DNA from: Halobacterium sp. DL1
Lineage (GTDB): Archaea > Halobacteriota > Halobacteria > Halobacteriales > Halobacteriaceae
Assembly: GCA_000230955.3 (NCBI GenBank)
Contig: CP007060.1
Location: 1,550,001 to 1,614,000, forward strand
Direction of reading: 5' to 3'
Length of the DNA: 64,000 bases
The position numbers were made by a program, and so were the translations under genes. A model generated the notes under the pieces. It was not told the DNA's origin, did not search any database, and saw only the letters and a program-made list of their open reading frames with translations. This document shows, in pieces, positions 8,745 to 17,410 of this stretch (the first letter of the stretch is position 1; every line of letters begins with the position of its first letter).

Positions 8745-10358
8745 TCAGATGGCCTTCAAGTGGTCGTCGCCGGACTCGTAGCAGCGTCCGCTCATCAGCG
8801 CGGACTGGATGGCGTCCTCGACCTCACCCTCGTCGACGTCGTGTTCGTCGACGGCCGTGGCGACGATTGACTCGCGGCTCGCGCCGTCGCCGTCGTCGAG
8901 TTCGCCCATCAGGTCGACGACGTAGTCCTCGAGATCGAGTTCCATCGATCCCGCCTCGTCGTCCTCCCTGTCGGAGGACGACTCGTCGTAGGCGTCCTCG
9001 GTAAAGTCGTCGAGGTCGTCGGCGTCGTCCTCCTGGGACTCGTCGAACGCCTCGTCGGTCTCGTCGAAGTCACCAAGGTCGTCCGCTTCGTCGTCTCCAC
9101 CGTTCGTCTCTGCCGTCTCGGCGGTCTCCCCGGTCTCCGCGTCCGGCTCGGGCTCGTCGAGGTCGGTCTCGCCGGACTCCGGAATCTCGTCGCCCGAGCT
9201 GAAGCCGACGTCGTAGTTCTCCTCTACCTCCTGGCGCTCGTCCTCGGAGAGTTCGTACATCTCGCCGTCGCTGGACGCCGCGTCCTCCGTGGCAGGTTCG
9301 GCGTCGCCACTGGTTTCGTCCGCGTCCGCAGTCGTCGTTTCGGTGGTGTCGGTCTCTGCGTCCGCCGTCGCCGTCTCCGCGGTCGCTGTCTCGTCCGGTT
9401 CCTTAGAGGTGGACGCCGGTTCGGCGTCCGCCGGCTCCCCGTCCTCGGCCGCCGGTTCGGACGCCTCGACCTCGGCGGCTTCGGACGCGTCTTCGGTGGT
9501 CTCGGCAGTCTCGGATTCGGCCTCTGTGGACTCCGTCGCCCTGGTCTCGACCGCTTCCGCCTCGGTGGTCGCGGGCTCCGCTTCGGCAGTTTCCGGCTCG
9601 GGTTCAGCTTCGGGCTGCTCGACGTCGACGTCGCCGAGGTCCGCGGCGAAGTCGAGCGGGACCTCGCCGCCCTGGTCGGGGGAGAGTTCCAGTTCGCCGG
9701 CGGACTCCACGTCGCCGGAGACGACGCGGGCAGCGTCGAGGGCGAGTTCCCGGACCGCCGCGAGGTAGGCTGGTGACGTACCGTAGTGGTCGAGCGCGAG
9801 CGGGATGCCCGCGGCGAGTCCGTAGTCCACCCCCGCAGATTCGAGGACCTGGCGGAGCTGGTCGTCGCGTTCGACGCGCTGGTAGGCCGCGGCCATCGTG
9901 GCCACGCGGTCGACGGTCTGCTCGGCGGTGGTGACCACCCAGCGGTCGCGGGTGTCGGCGTCCACCTCGCTAACCGTCTCAGGCCGGATGGACGTGTAGA
10001 CGACGTCGGAGTCGTCCGGCGAGAACGTACGGGCCTTCCCGGTCACTGCGACGAACGACGGCGTCTCGGCTGATTCGAGGGCGGCGAGTGCTTCAGGCTG
10101 GTACTGGCCGGCGTAGACGACGAACGCGCCCGTCGGGTCGACGACCCGGGCGCGAACGACGTCCTCGTTGACCTGCTCGATCTCCGTGAGCACACCGACG
10201 ACGAACACGCGGTTGACCCGCGCTCCCGTCGGCGTTACGACGTAGTTCGGCGCGCGCTCCTCGTCGCTCTCGGCGTAGCTGTAGTCTGCGTCGTCGAACT
10301 CCGCCGCGAACAGCCGGTAGGCGACTTCGCGTCGGTTTATCTCCTCGGACTCGCTCAC
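8745..10358 (-). CDS. rpap1: RPA-associated protein RPAP1
   Basis: Second gene of the RPA operon. The N-terminal part, about 240 aa, has an OB-like core (NRVFVVGVLTEIEQV, FVVYAGQYQPEAL). A long linker from about 240 to 460 is built almost only of E, A, D, T and S, and a C-terminal domain of about 70 aa looks like a small winged helix. At 537 aa it is long for the family because of the linker. I start it at the GTG at 10358, which overlaps the stop of a 27-codon ORF; a GTG at 10367 is the alternative. RPAP proteins bind RPA and support single-stranded DNA protection and repair. Confidence 0.88.
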   Translation of the reverse strand: MSESEEINRREVAYRLFAAEFDDADYSYAESDEERAPNYVVTPTGARVNRVFVVGVLTEIEQVNEDVVRARVVDPTGAFVVYAGQYQPEALAALESAETPSFVAVTGKARTFSPDDSDVVYTSIRPETVSEVDADTRDRWVVTTAEQTVDRVATMAAAYQRVERDDQLRQVLESAGVDYGLAAGIPLALDHYGTSPAYLAAVRELALDAARVVSGDVESAGELELSPDQGGEVPLDFAADLGDVDVEQPEAEPEPETAEAEPATTEAEAVETRATESTEAESETAETTEDASEAAEVEASEPAAEDGEPADAEPASTSKEPDETATAETATADAETDTTETTTADADETSGDAEPATEDAASSDGEMYELSEDERQEVEENYDVGFSSGDEIPESGETDLDEPEPDAETGETAETAETNGGDDEADDLGDFDETDEAFDESQEDDADDLDDFTEDAYDESSSDREDDEAGSMELDLEDYVVDLMGELDDGDGASRESIVATAVDEHDVDEGEVEDAIQSALMSGRCYESGDDHLKAI

Positions 10359-10438
10359 GCGAACCACCCCGTGGTGGTGAGGGTGAGGTCGTCACGCGCA
10401 GTCTCACCGCAGGTGAGGAAGCGTGGGACGGAACTCAT
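10355..10438 (-). CDS. Possible coupled mini-ORF (27 aa) between rpa1 and rpap1
   Basis: The ATG overlaps the rpa1 stop (ATGA) and the TGA overlaps the probable GTG of rpap1 (GTGA). The 27 codons (starting MSSVPRFLTCGE) have mostly G or C at third positions, like real genes here. The product has no recognisable domain. It could act as a coupling peptide that passes ribosomes from rpa1 to rpap1, or be a chance ORF in a short spacer. Confidence 0.35.
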   Translation of the reverse strand: MSSVPRFLTCGETARDDLTLTTTGWFA

Positions 10439-11703
10439 GCTTCCACCTCCGAGAGGAAGCTACGGGCGCGCTCCGCTGGGTCGTCGTCGCTCTCGTCGAA
10501 CTCGACGGTCTCGAGGTTCGCGCCGTACTCGTCGACCGAGAGGTGGCCGCGCACGCGGTACTCCGCGCCGACGAGTTTCTCCGCGATGGTGTCCGCGACG
10601 ACCTCCTGGTCCATCGCGTCGCGGGCCTGCTGGCGTGCGTCCTCGATGCCGCCGCCGTACACCCTCTCGGTGAGGTCGCGGTCCAGGACGACCGTGACGG
10701 TCTCCGTGCCGTCGTCGAGGATGGCCTTCACGCGCAGGTCGTCCTCGCCCTCGACGTCGCCGTGCTGGCGGCACTGTCCCTTCTGGACCACGCGACCGCA
10801 CTCCGGACAGCGCTGGATGAGCCCGGAGCCGTCCCGCACCTCGATGACGTTGCCGACGAGTTCCACGTCGTAGGCGCCGCCGCGTTCGACGGCTTCACGG
10901 ATGGTGAGGCGGGTCGGACCGCCGATTTCGACCTCACGGTCGAGGGTCGAGACTGTCGAGAACTCCGAGACGTTCACGGACGGGACGCCCCGGAACTCCC
11001 GGACGTAGACGTCCTCGAGGCGTACGGAGGCGCCCTCGGTGAGTTCGTCGTGGGGGTTCCAGTCGGTGAACGGGAGGCGGGCGGACTCGTCGCCGAGCAC
11101 GCCGCTCAGAATCTCCGTCTCGCCGTCGCGGCCGTCGATGGTCCGCGTCTCGACCTCTGTGACGCGCACCTCGACGTTTCGGCCGCGGTCGCCGGGCTGG
11201 AGGTCGGCGAGGTCGCGGTCGCCGCCCACGTCGTCGGGGACGTCGATGTCGTCGGCCTTGCTGACCGAGGCGGACTCGCCGAAGTTCAACTCGGCGTTGC
11301 CCTCCCACTCGCGGACGCTCGCGTTCCCGATGGTGACCGTGTCGCCGGGTTCGAGGCCGAAGTCCTCCCACGCGGTGTAGGATAGCGTTCCGGTCTCGTC
11401 GGCGAGTTCGCCCTCCCGGATGACGTGGTCGTCGCCCTGGTAGCGGATGGAGCGCTGCCCGGCCGTGAGGACTTTCACCGTGACGGTGACGTTGCCGCTG
11501 TCAGGTCCGATGTCGGCAATGTTCGCGGCGGTCGGACCGCCCGACTGGCCTTCGCCCTCGTCGCCGAACTTCCGGCGCAGGCTCCGCTTGGCCTCCTCTA
11601 CCGGGACGCTGTACTCCACGAGGTTCTGCAGGTTCTCTTTGACCTCCGCTTTGTCTACACCGAGGTCGGAGGCGAGCTCCTCGGCGTGATCGTCGATGTT
11701 CAT
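10435..11703 (-). CDS. rpa1: Replication protein A RPA1 (single-stranded DNA-binding protein)
   Basis: Single-stranded DNA-binding protein for replication and repair, 422 aa. An N-terminal helical segment is followed by three OB folds in tandem (about 70-170, 175-275 and 280-400). A zinc motif with Cys299, Cys302, Cys312 and His315 (CPEC, CRQH) is set in the third. Length and domain order match haloarchaeal RPA1. The ATG at 11703 was preferred over one 38 codons upstream, because it lies 24-32 nt after a good TATA box and begins the conserved MNIDDHAEELASDLGVD. First gene of the rpa1-rpap1-rpe operon. Confidence 0.93.
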   Translation of the reverse strand: MNIDDHAEELASDLGVDKAEVKENLQNLVEYSVPVEEAKRSLRRKFGDEGEGQSGGPTAANIADIGPDSGNVTVTVKVLTAGQRSIRYQGDDHVIREGELADETGTLSYTAWEDFGLEPGDTVTIGNASVREWEGNAELNFGESASVSKADDIDVPDDVGGDRDLADLQPGDRGRNVEVRVTEVETRTIDGRDGETEILSGVLGDESARLPFTDWNPHDELTEGASVRLEDVYVREFRGVPSVNVSEFSTVSTLDREVEIGGPTRLTIREAVERGGAYDVELVGNVIEVRDGSGLIQRCPECGRVVQKGQCRQHGDVEGEDDLRVKAILDDGTETVTVVLDRDLTERVYGGGIEDARQQARDAMDQEVVADTIAEKLVGAEYRVRGHLSVDEYGANLETVEFDESDDDPAERARSFLSEVEA

Positions 11704-11726
11704 GCGTCTTGAAGTGGGGCAGCCCG

Positions 11727-11735
11727 GGATAAAAG
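11727..11735 (-). promoter_or_regulatory. TATA box of the rpa1 operon
   Basis: The minus strand reads CTTTTATCC 24-32 nt before the rpa1 ATG, the spacing expected for a leaderless haloarchaeal transcript. Confidence 0.6.
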
Positions 11736-11867
11736 AGTTCCCGCGAGCGGGCGCGCGGCCGACAGTGTGGAGGGTGGAGGGCGCGGACGGACGAGCGGGG
11801 GGCGATGCAACCCGCAAGCGCGCGGTGGAGCGAAACCGGTTTCCCGTCCCCGCCGCCTACCCCGGGT

Positions 11868-12527
11868 ATGCACGTCGTCGTGAACGCCGCGATGAGCGCG
11901 GACGGGAAACTCTCCACGCGCCGCCGCGAGCAGGTCGCCATCAGCGGGCCCGAGGACTTCGACCGCGTGGACGCCCTCCGCGCCGACGTCGACGCCGTGA
12001 TGGTCGGCGTGGGCACCGTTCTCGCGGACAACCCCTCGCTCACCCTCGACGACGCTGACCGCATCCGCGAGCGCGAGGAACGCGGGGACTCCCCGCACCC
12101 GGCCCGGGTCGTAGCGGACTCGCACGCACGCACGCCCCCCGACGCGAAGATTCTCGACGGCACCGCGGAGACGTTCGTCCTCGTCGCCGAGGAGGAGCCC
12201 CGGGGCCACCGCAAGTCCCTCGAAGAGGCCGGCGCGACGGTGGTCGTCGCGGGCGAGAACCGCGTCTGGCTCCCGGACGCACTCCCGCAACTGGAGAGCC
12301 ACGGCGTCGAGCGCCTGATGGTCGAGGGCGGCGGCGAACTCATCTTCTCGCTGTTCGAGGCCGGCCTCGTCGACGAACTGTCAGTGTACGTCGCACCGAA
12401 GATAATCGGCGGCCGTGACGCCCCGACGCTCGCCGACGGCGAAGGGTTCGTCGACGACTTCCCGGAGCTAGCGCTGACGGGCGTCGAGCGCCTCGACGAC
12501 GGCGTACTGCTCCGGTACGACTGCTAG
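11868..12527 (+). CDS. arfC: Diaminohydroxyphosphoribosylaminopyrimidine-type reductase (riboflavin synthesis)
   Basis: A 219-aa enzyme of the RibD C-terminal/dihydrofolate reductase fold. It reduces the ribosyl side chain of the pyrimidine intermediate in archaeal riboflavin and F420 synthesis, using NAD(P)H. Seen: the N-terminal VVVNAAMSADGKLST, the substrate loop GVGTVLADNPSLT and the cofactor loop VEGGGELIFSLF. It has no deaminase domain, as expected for archaea. The ATG at 11868 fits the family start. It is divergent from rpa1. Confidence 0.9.
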   Translation: MHVVVNAAMSADGKLSTRRREQVAISGPEDFDRVDALRADVDAVMVGVGTVLADNPSLTLDDADRIREREERGDSPHPARVVADSHARTPPDAKILDGTAETFVLVAEEEPRGHRKSLEEAGATVVVAGENRVWLPDALPQLESHGVERLMVEGGGELIFSLFEAGLVDELSVYVAPKIIGGRDAPTLADGEGFVDDFPELALTGVERLDDGVLLRYDC

Positions 12528-12607
12528 GGAGCGCGGCGGCGAGTCGACGGACGCTGTCGCAGTCCGGTGAACCAGCCTGCGCAGAGACGCGGCCGAACTG
12601 CGCAAAG

Positions 12608-13537
12608 TCAGACCACCTGTCGGTAGACCGCCTCGATCCGGTCGAGTTGATTCGCTAGCTGGAGGTCCGCAACTGCCTCTCGGCCGTTGGAGCGTTCCCC
12701 GGAACGGAGCACCGCGACGAGCGCGTCCACGAGCACCTCGTCGTCGTTGCTGGCCGTCGAGTGCGTGACTCCTTCGACCCGCTGGGCGGTATCCCCGACG
12801 TCGGTCGTGACTACCGGGAGATTGCAGGCGAGCGCTTCCTTCACCGTGTTCGGCGACCCCTCCCGCGTGGAGGTGAGGAGCATCGCGTTGGCGGCGTTCA
12901 TGTACCACGGGACGCGTTCGTGCGGTACTCCTGACATGGTCTGCAGTTCTACCGGGTCATCGAGTCGAGTCCTCGCCTCTTCCACAATGCGTTCCGCTCG
13001 CGAGAAGTTCTTCTCCTCCCGTGCAGGGCCATAGGGGAACAGTACCTGGTGGGCCTCGGAGTCCCAGCCGACCTCCGTGCGCGCAGTCGACTGTGGCAGT
13101 GGCCGGAACGTCTGGAACTCGACACCGTGTGGAATCACGTGACAGTCGCCGCCGACGATGTCCGCCATCTCCCGGGACATCACGACGACGGCGTCCGCGA
13201 ACCGGGCACAGGCACGGCTGAGAAGCGAGATGTCCCCCGTCACGTCGCTCCCCCACAGGGTGAGTACGACCGGGTGGAACGGCTGGAGAACCGCCGGCGG
13301 GCCGGTTAGCCCGTAGTTGGCGTGGACGACGTCGTACGCTCCGGCCGCGGCGACGACCGCTCGTGGATAGTACCAGAGGTACGACGAAACGGGTCTACTC
13401 CCGGTGCGTTCCCCGTCGGTTCCGATGTTCCCGGGCACGGGGAGCGTATCGACGGTGTGGCCGCGGTTCCGGAGGCCCGCGACCTGCTGGCGGTAGAAGT
13501 TGGCGGTGTCGTTGGTGACGAGGCTGAGTACGCGCAC
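12608..13537 (-). CDS. Glycosyltransferase family 4 (GT-B fold)
   Basis: A 309-aa sugar transferase. The C-terminal half holds the nucleotide-sugar motif with E-x7-E (REGSPNTVKEA) and LPVVTTDVGD; the N-terminal half has a Rossmann strand and HANYGLTGP, like GT4 enzymes. It starts with GTG (RVLSLVTNDTANFY follows) soon after a GATAAGC box. At 309 aa it is short for GT4, which are often 350-400. With the AlkP-type gene next door it suggests synthesis of a surface glycan; the acceptor is unknown. Confidence 0.88.
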   Translation of the reverse strand: MRVLSLVTNDTANFYRQQVAGLRNRGHTVDTLPVPGNIGTDGERTGSRPVSSYLWYYPRAVVAAAGAYDVVHANYGLTGPPAVLQPFHPVVLTLWGSDVTGDISLLSRACARFADAVVVMSREMADIVGGDCHVIPHGVEFQTFRPLPQSTARTEVGWDSEAHQVLFPYGPAREEKNFSRAERIVEEARTRLDDPVELQTMSGVPHERVPWYMNAANAMLLTSTREGSPNTVKEALACNLPVVTTDVGDTAQRVEGVTHSTASNDDEVLVDALVAVLRSGERSNGREAVADLQLANQLDRIEAVYRQVV

Positions 13538-14016
13538 TGCTTATCAGCTGTGGAACGGCCGGGAGCGTTCGAGAGCCCAGTTTCCACGTCCAGCGATGCC
13601 GAGTGACTGTCCGCCGGGGAGAACCGATACACTGTGGTTCTGAACACTGTCTGTCGCCCACTCACGACTGGCTGGTTCTCGCCGGTCAGACCCGTTCCGT
13701 GACATGAATCAGAGTGTTGTGTCCACCGTTGATTGGTACACCCCCCTTACTGAGTGTGGTGGCAATGGTTCCCCCACTCTCTCCGACAAAAGTACGACCG
13801 TCGTGGCTTCAGACGAACACACTCACTCGTTAGCGAGACCCTCCAATATCTGTCCGCTTCGTCGTTCTCGACCAGTTCGGGCTCGAATCTACGAACGGGA
13901 CGGCTACCGCGTGAACGGGCGTTATAACAACGGATACGAGTAGCGAACACGTTCTCATCGATGGCTTCCAGACTCGAACGGTCGGTCCACCAGTCCACGA
14001 CGGGGGCCGGTGATAG
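13538..14016 (+). other. 479-bp AT-richer spacer with promoter signals
   Basis: The spacer lies between two divergent genes and is clearly lower in GC than its surroundings. Open frames in it have poor third-position GC and no recognisable motif, so I call none. A TATA-like GTTATAAC at 13921-13928 sits about 90 nt before the AlkP-type gene. The composition fits a horizontally acquired or fast-evolving surface locus. Confidence 0.5.
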
Positions 14017-15552
14017 ATGACCCGCGTCGTCTCGATCGGACTCGACGGTGCAGCGTGGCACAAACTCGACCGACTCATCGACGAGGGCCGCCTGCCCAAC
14101 CTCGCGGAACTCACGAACGAGGGGGTCCGCGCCCCGCTACGGTCGGTCACACCGCCCGTGACGTGCCCGGCGTGGCGCTGCTCGACGTCGGGCAAGAACC
14201 CGGGGAAACTCGGTGTCTTCTGGTGGCTGAACGTCGACCGGGAGCGCGGAGAGATCACCTCGCCCGACGCAAATTCGTTCGAGACGGCCGACGTCTGGGA
14301 CTACCTCGGTGAGGACGGCCATCGCTCTGCCGTCCTCAACGTCCCGATGACGTACCCCCCGAAGGCGATAGAAGGGACGATGGTTTCGGGGTTCGGCGCA
14401 GCGTTCGACCCAGGCGGGGACTCTGAGCAGTCGATCACCCATCCGCCGGAGTTCGAGCGCGAACTCACCGAGCGGTACGACTGGCAGACCACGATAGACG
14501 ACGTCACGACACCAGACGGACTGGAGACGGCCTACGACGTTATCGACTCCCGCTTCGACCTGCTGTCGGACATCCTCGAAGACGACTACGACTACGTCCA
14601 CCTCACCCTATTCTACATCAACGCCCTCGAGCACAAGTACGGGGACGGTGAGGAGACGAGTCGTGCCTGGGAGCTGATCGACGAGCGCCTCGGCCAGATA
14701 GACACCGAGGACACGTTACTCCTGCTCTACTCGGACCACGGCCACGGCCACATCGAGCACACGTTCGTCGTCAATCGGTGGCTCCTCGACAACGACTATC
14801 TCTCGCTCTCCTCGGACTCCTCGTCCGGGCCGGGGCTCTCACAGAAGCTGTACAGTACGCTCGAATCCCTCGAAGTGTCGCCGAAGAAGATGGCAGCGTA
14901 CGGCCGGCGGTTCCTCCCAGAACCCGTGTACGACCGAATGATGCCGTCGAAGTTCCCGATATCGAGCGCGGAGCTGGCCGAGGAGGTCGACTGGGAACAG
15001 ACCGACGCCCTCGCGTTCAGTCAGGGGCCGCTCTACCTCAACCGCGATCGGCTGGGCGACGACTATTCGAGCGTACGAGAAGAGCTCCGCCAGCAGCTGG
15101 CGGACCTGACTCACGAGGGCGAACAGGTGCTCTCGGACGTGCAACCCGCTGAAGACGTCTACGAGGGCCCGTTCGTCCCTGACGCACCGGACCTCCTGCT
15201 GTCCAGTCATGACGGGTGGGAGATCTACGGCGGCATCGTCCCCTCGACGTTCGAGTCCCAGGTCATGTCCTGGACGTCCGGGAACCACCCGGTCGGAATG
15301 CTGCTGGCGGCCGGCCCGGACATCGAGGCCCAGAGCCTCTCCGAGCGGTCGATTCTCGACGTGGCCCCGACGGTCCTCCACGCCCTCGACTCGGCGGTTC
15401 CGAGCGACGTGGACGGAACGGTGATAGACGAGATCGCCGGCACAGAGTCCCCCGTTTCAACTCGCGACCCGATCGACGGGTCGCGGACGGTCGAAGAGTC
15501 ACGGAACGGTGACCTCGAAGAACACCTCCAGGATATCGGCTATCTGGAGTAG
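14017..15552 (+). CDS. Alkaline phosphatase superfamily protein (type I phosphodiesterase/nucleotide pyrophosphatase-like)
   Basis: A 511-aa metal-dependent hydrolase or phosphotransferase. The N-terminal SIGLDGA provides the first metal Asp. The stretch TPPVTCPAW followed by SGKNPGKLGVF holds the likely nucleophile Thr/Ser. LLYSDHGHGH supplies the central Asp and His ligands, and SGNHPVG the last one. There is no signal peptide, so it probably works in the cytoplasm or at the inner membrane face. It shares a divergent spacer with the glycosyltransferase, which suggests a role in glycan or lipid-phosphate metabolism. Confidence 0.87.
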   Translation: MTRVVSIGLDGAAWHKLDRLIDEGRLPNLAELTNEGVRAPLRSVTPPVTCPAWRCSTSGKNPGKLGVFWWLNVDRERGEITSPDANSFETADVWDYLGEDGHRSAVLNVPMTYPPKAIEGTMVSGFGAAFDPGGDSEQSITHPPEFERELTERYDWQTTIDDVTTPDGLETAYDVIDSRFDLLSDILEDDYDYVHLTLFYINALEHKYGDGEETSRAWELIDERLGQIDTEDTLLLLYSDHGHGHIEHTFVVNRWLLDNDYLSLSSDSSSGPGLSQKLYSTLESLEVSPKKMAAYGRRFLPEPVYDRMMPSKFPISSAELAEEVDWEQTDALAFSQGPLYLNRDRLGDDYSSVREELRQQLADLTHEGEQVLSDVQPAEDVYEGPFVPDAPDLLLSSHDGWEIYGGIVPSTFESQVMSWTSGNHPVGMLLAAGPDIEAQSLSERSILDVAPTVLHALDSAVPSDVDGTVIDEIAGTESPVSTRDPIDGSRTVEESRNGDLEEHLQDIGYLE

Positions 15553-15636
15553 CAGCCGGCCTGAAGAACCTGCGTCCAAAATCTGGTCATCGGGCTACCT
15601 GCTGTCACGCCCTCGAGCGCAGCCGTCGGGAATCGC

Positions 15637-15921
15637 TTAGTGCTGGTGGCCGGTCGCCTCGCCGTACGTCATCCCGAAGCGCTCCTCGAACTGGTCGAGA
15701 GTCGCCTCCTCGATGGCCTGGAGTTCCTCGCTCGGGTTGTCCTCGTTGTGGTGGACGACCATGTGCGCGCGCTGGGCGAACGCCATCAGCGAGATGTCGC
15801 CGACGACCTGCGCCTGGGAGTCGTCGTCTTCCTCGCTGAACAGTTCGACGAGTTCGGCGGGAAGCGTGAGTTCGTCTGTGTTGCCGTCCGCGTCCTCGAT
15901 GGTGAACGTGGTCTCGTTCAT
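15637..15921 (-). CDS. Conserved acidic haloarchaeal protein (94 aa)
   Basis: A small acidic protein (starting MNETTFTIEDADGN) with a first half of beta strands, a middle EEDDDSQ linker and a helical second half (MAFAQRAHMVVHH, ATLDQFEERFGMTYGEATGHQH). I know the type only as a conserved haloarchaeal protein without assigned function. A strong TATA-like box lies 22-30 nt upstream. It runs in the same direction as the thioredoxin reductase gene behind it but has its own promoter upstream of it. Confidence 0.8.
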   Translation of the reverse strand: MNETTFTIEDADGNTDELTLPAELVELFSEEDDDSQAQVVGDISLMAFAQRAHMVVHHNEDNPSEELQAIEEATLDQFEERFGMTYGEATGHQH

Positions 15922-15942
15922 ACTCGCACCGAGGCGACGGCG

Positions 15943-15951
15943 CCTAAAAGG
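15943..15951 (-). promoter_or_regulatory. TATA box of the 94-aa protein gene
   Basis: The minus strand reads CCTTTTAGG 22-30 nt before the ATG at 15921. Confidence 0.55.
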
Positions 15952-15986
15952 GATGTGGGTACGCAGTTCTCGGCCGGGACCCGGCG

Positions 15987-17306
15987 TCAGTCGTCGGCGG
16001 GCGCCGCTTCGCTGCCTTCGCCGGTCGCCGCCGCAGCCTCGCTCTCGAGGTAGTCGTCGGCGTCGATGGCAGCCTTGCAGCCCATGCCGGCCGCGGTGAC
16101 CGCCTGCTGGTAGTGGGCGTCGACGACGTCGCCCGCGCCGAAGATGCCCTCGACGTCGGTGTGGGTCTGCTCACCGCCCTCGCCACCCTTCGTCAGAATG
16201 TACCCCTCCTCGTCGAGTTCGACGCCCGTGTCCTGGAGGTACTCCGTGTTCGGCGTGTGGCCGATGGCGACGAAGAACGCCCCGACCGGCAGCGAGAACT
16301 CCTCGGTCTGCTCCGCGTCGAGTTTCTCCGTCGGGTGGCCCTCGGGGTGCTCGGCCAGCGTGACGCTCTCGACGCCGCCTTCCTTCGAGCCCTCGACCTC
16401 GAGAGCCTCCGTGTTCCACAGCACCTCGATGTCGCCGGCGTCGACGTGCTTCTGGACGCGGTCCTCCCAGTAGTCCTCCGCGCGGAGGTCCTCGCGGCGG
16501 TGGACGAGGTAGACGGTGTCCGCAAACTTCGTGAGGAACGTGGCCTCCTCGGCGGCCGCGTCGCCGCCGCCGACGACGACCATGTCCTCGCCCTTGAAGA
16601 ACGCGCCGTCGCAGGTCGCACAGGTCGAGACGCCGAAGCCCATCAGTTCGTCCTCGCCCGGGATACCGAGAGTGCGCGCGCTGGCGCCGGAGCCCGCGAT
16701 GACGGCGTCCGCCGTGTAGACGGTGCCGTCGGTCAGTTCGACGCGGAACGGGCGCACCGAGTCGTCGACAGACGCCACCATGCCGTGTTCGATGTCGGCG
16801 CCGAAGCGCTCGGCCTGCTCTTTCATGTTGTTGATGAGGTCCGGCCCAGAGATGCCCTCCGGGAAGCCGGGGTAGTTGTCCACCTCGGTGGTGAGCGTGA
16901 GCTGTCCACCGGGTTCGTCGCCCTCGAACAGCAGCGGGTCGTTGTTCGAGCGGCCCGCGTAGATGGCCGCGGTCAGCGCCGCGATGCCGGTTCCGGTGAT
17001 GATGAGTTTGCGGTGCGCCTCGACGTCCGGTCCGTCGTCGGCGATGCCGAGCAGTTCGTCGAGTTCGCCGGTCTGGTCGAGTTCGCTGGTGTCGTCCCAG
17101 CCGCCGATCAGTTCGTCGTCGACGAACACCTCGGGTGCGGTCTCCCTGCCGTTCGCGCGCTCCTTCATCTCCGCGAACAGGTCGTCGTCGCCGGTCACGT
17201 TGTACGTCACGTAGTCGACGCCCTTCGCGTCGAAGAGCTCCTTCGCCTTCTCGCAGTACGGGCAGTCGTTTTTCGTGTAGATCTCCACTCGGGGCTCGTC
17301 GCTCAT
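15987..17306 (-). CDS. trxB: Glutaredoxin-thioredoxin reductase fusion protein
   Basis: 439 aa in two parts. Residues 1-90 form a glutaredoxin/NrdH-like domain with the redox pair Cys15 and Cys18 (CPYC) and the cis-Pro region APEVFV. Residues 98-420 form an FAD-dependent thioredoxin reductase: GTGIAALTAA for FAD, the active-site CATC (229-232), GGGDAAAEEA for the pyridine nucleotide, HRRE (NADPH-type), and a C-terminal FAD loop GIFGAGDV. The fusion joins reductase and an electron acceptor in one chain. The C-terminal tail is an Ala/Glu-rich extension. Confidence 0.92.
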   Translation of the reverse strand: MSDEPRVEIYTKNDCPYCEKAKELFDAKGVDYVTYNVTGDDDLFAEMKERANGRETAPEVFVDDELIGGWDDTSELDQTGELDELLGIADDGPDVEAHRKLIITGTGIAALTAAIYAGRSNNDPLLFEGDEPGGQLTLTTEVDNYPGFPEGISGPDLINNMKEQAERFGADIEHGMVASVDDSVRPFRVELTDGTVYTADAVIAGSGASARTLGIPGEDELMGFGVSTCATCDGAFFKGEDMVVVGGGDAAAEEATFLTKFADTVYLVHRREDLRAEDYWEDRVQKHVDAGDIEVLWNTEALEVEGSKEGGVESVTLAEHPEGHPTEKLDAEQTEEFSLPVGAFFVAIGHTPNTEYLQDTGVELDEEGYILTKGGEGGEQTHTDVEGIFGAGDVVDAHYQQAVTAAGMGCKAAIDADDYLESEAAAATGEGSEAAPADD

Positions 17307-17410
17307 ACCTCTACTTCGACGACCACGGGGTTTGTAGATTGTGTTGACCGAACTGGGTGCCGCTTCGAGACACCCAAGCGCTTACGCCGCCACTCCACGG
17401 AGAGACGACC

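Noticed and set aside
11704-11817. Longer N terminus for RPA1
   Set aside because: It would include the TATA box and gives a Pro/Arg/Ser-rich sequence unlike the family.
13704-13943. Possible 79-aa protein in the spacer before the AlkP-type gene
   Set aside because: Weak third-position GC, no motif, and it spans promoter-like sequence.
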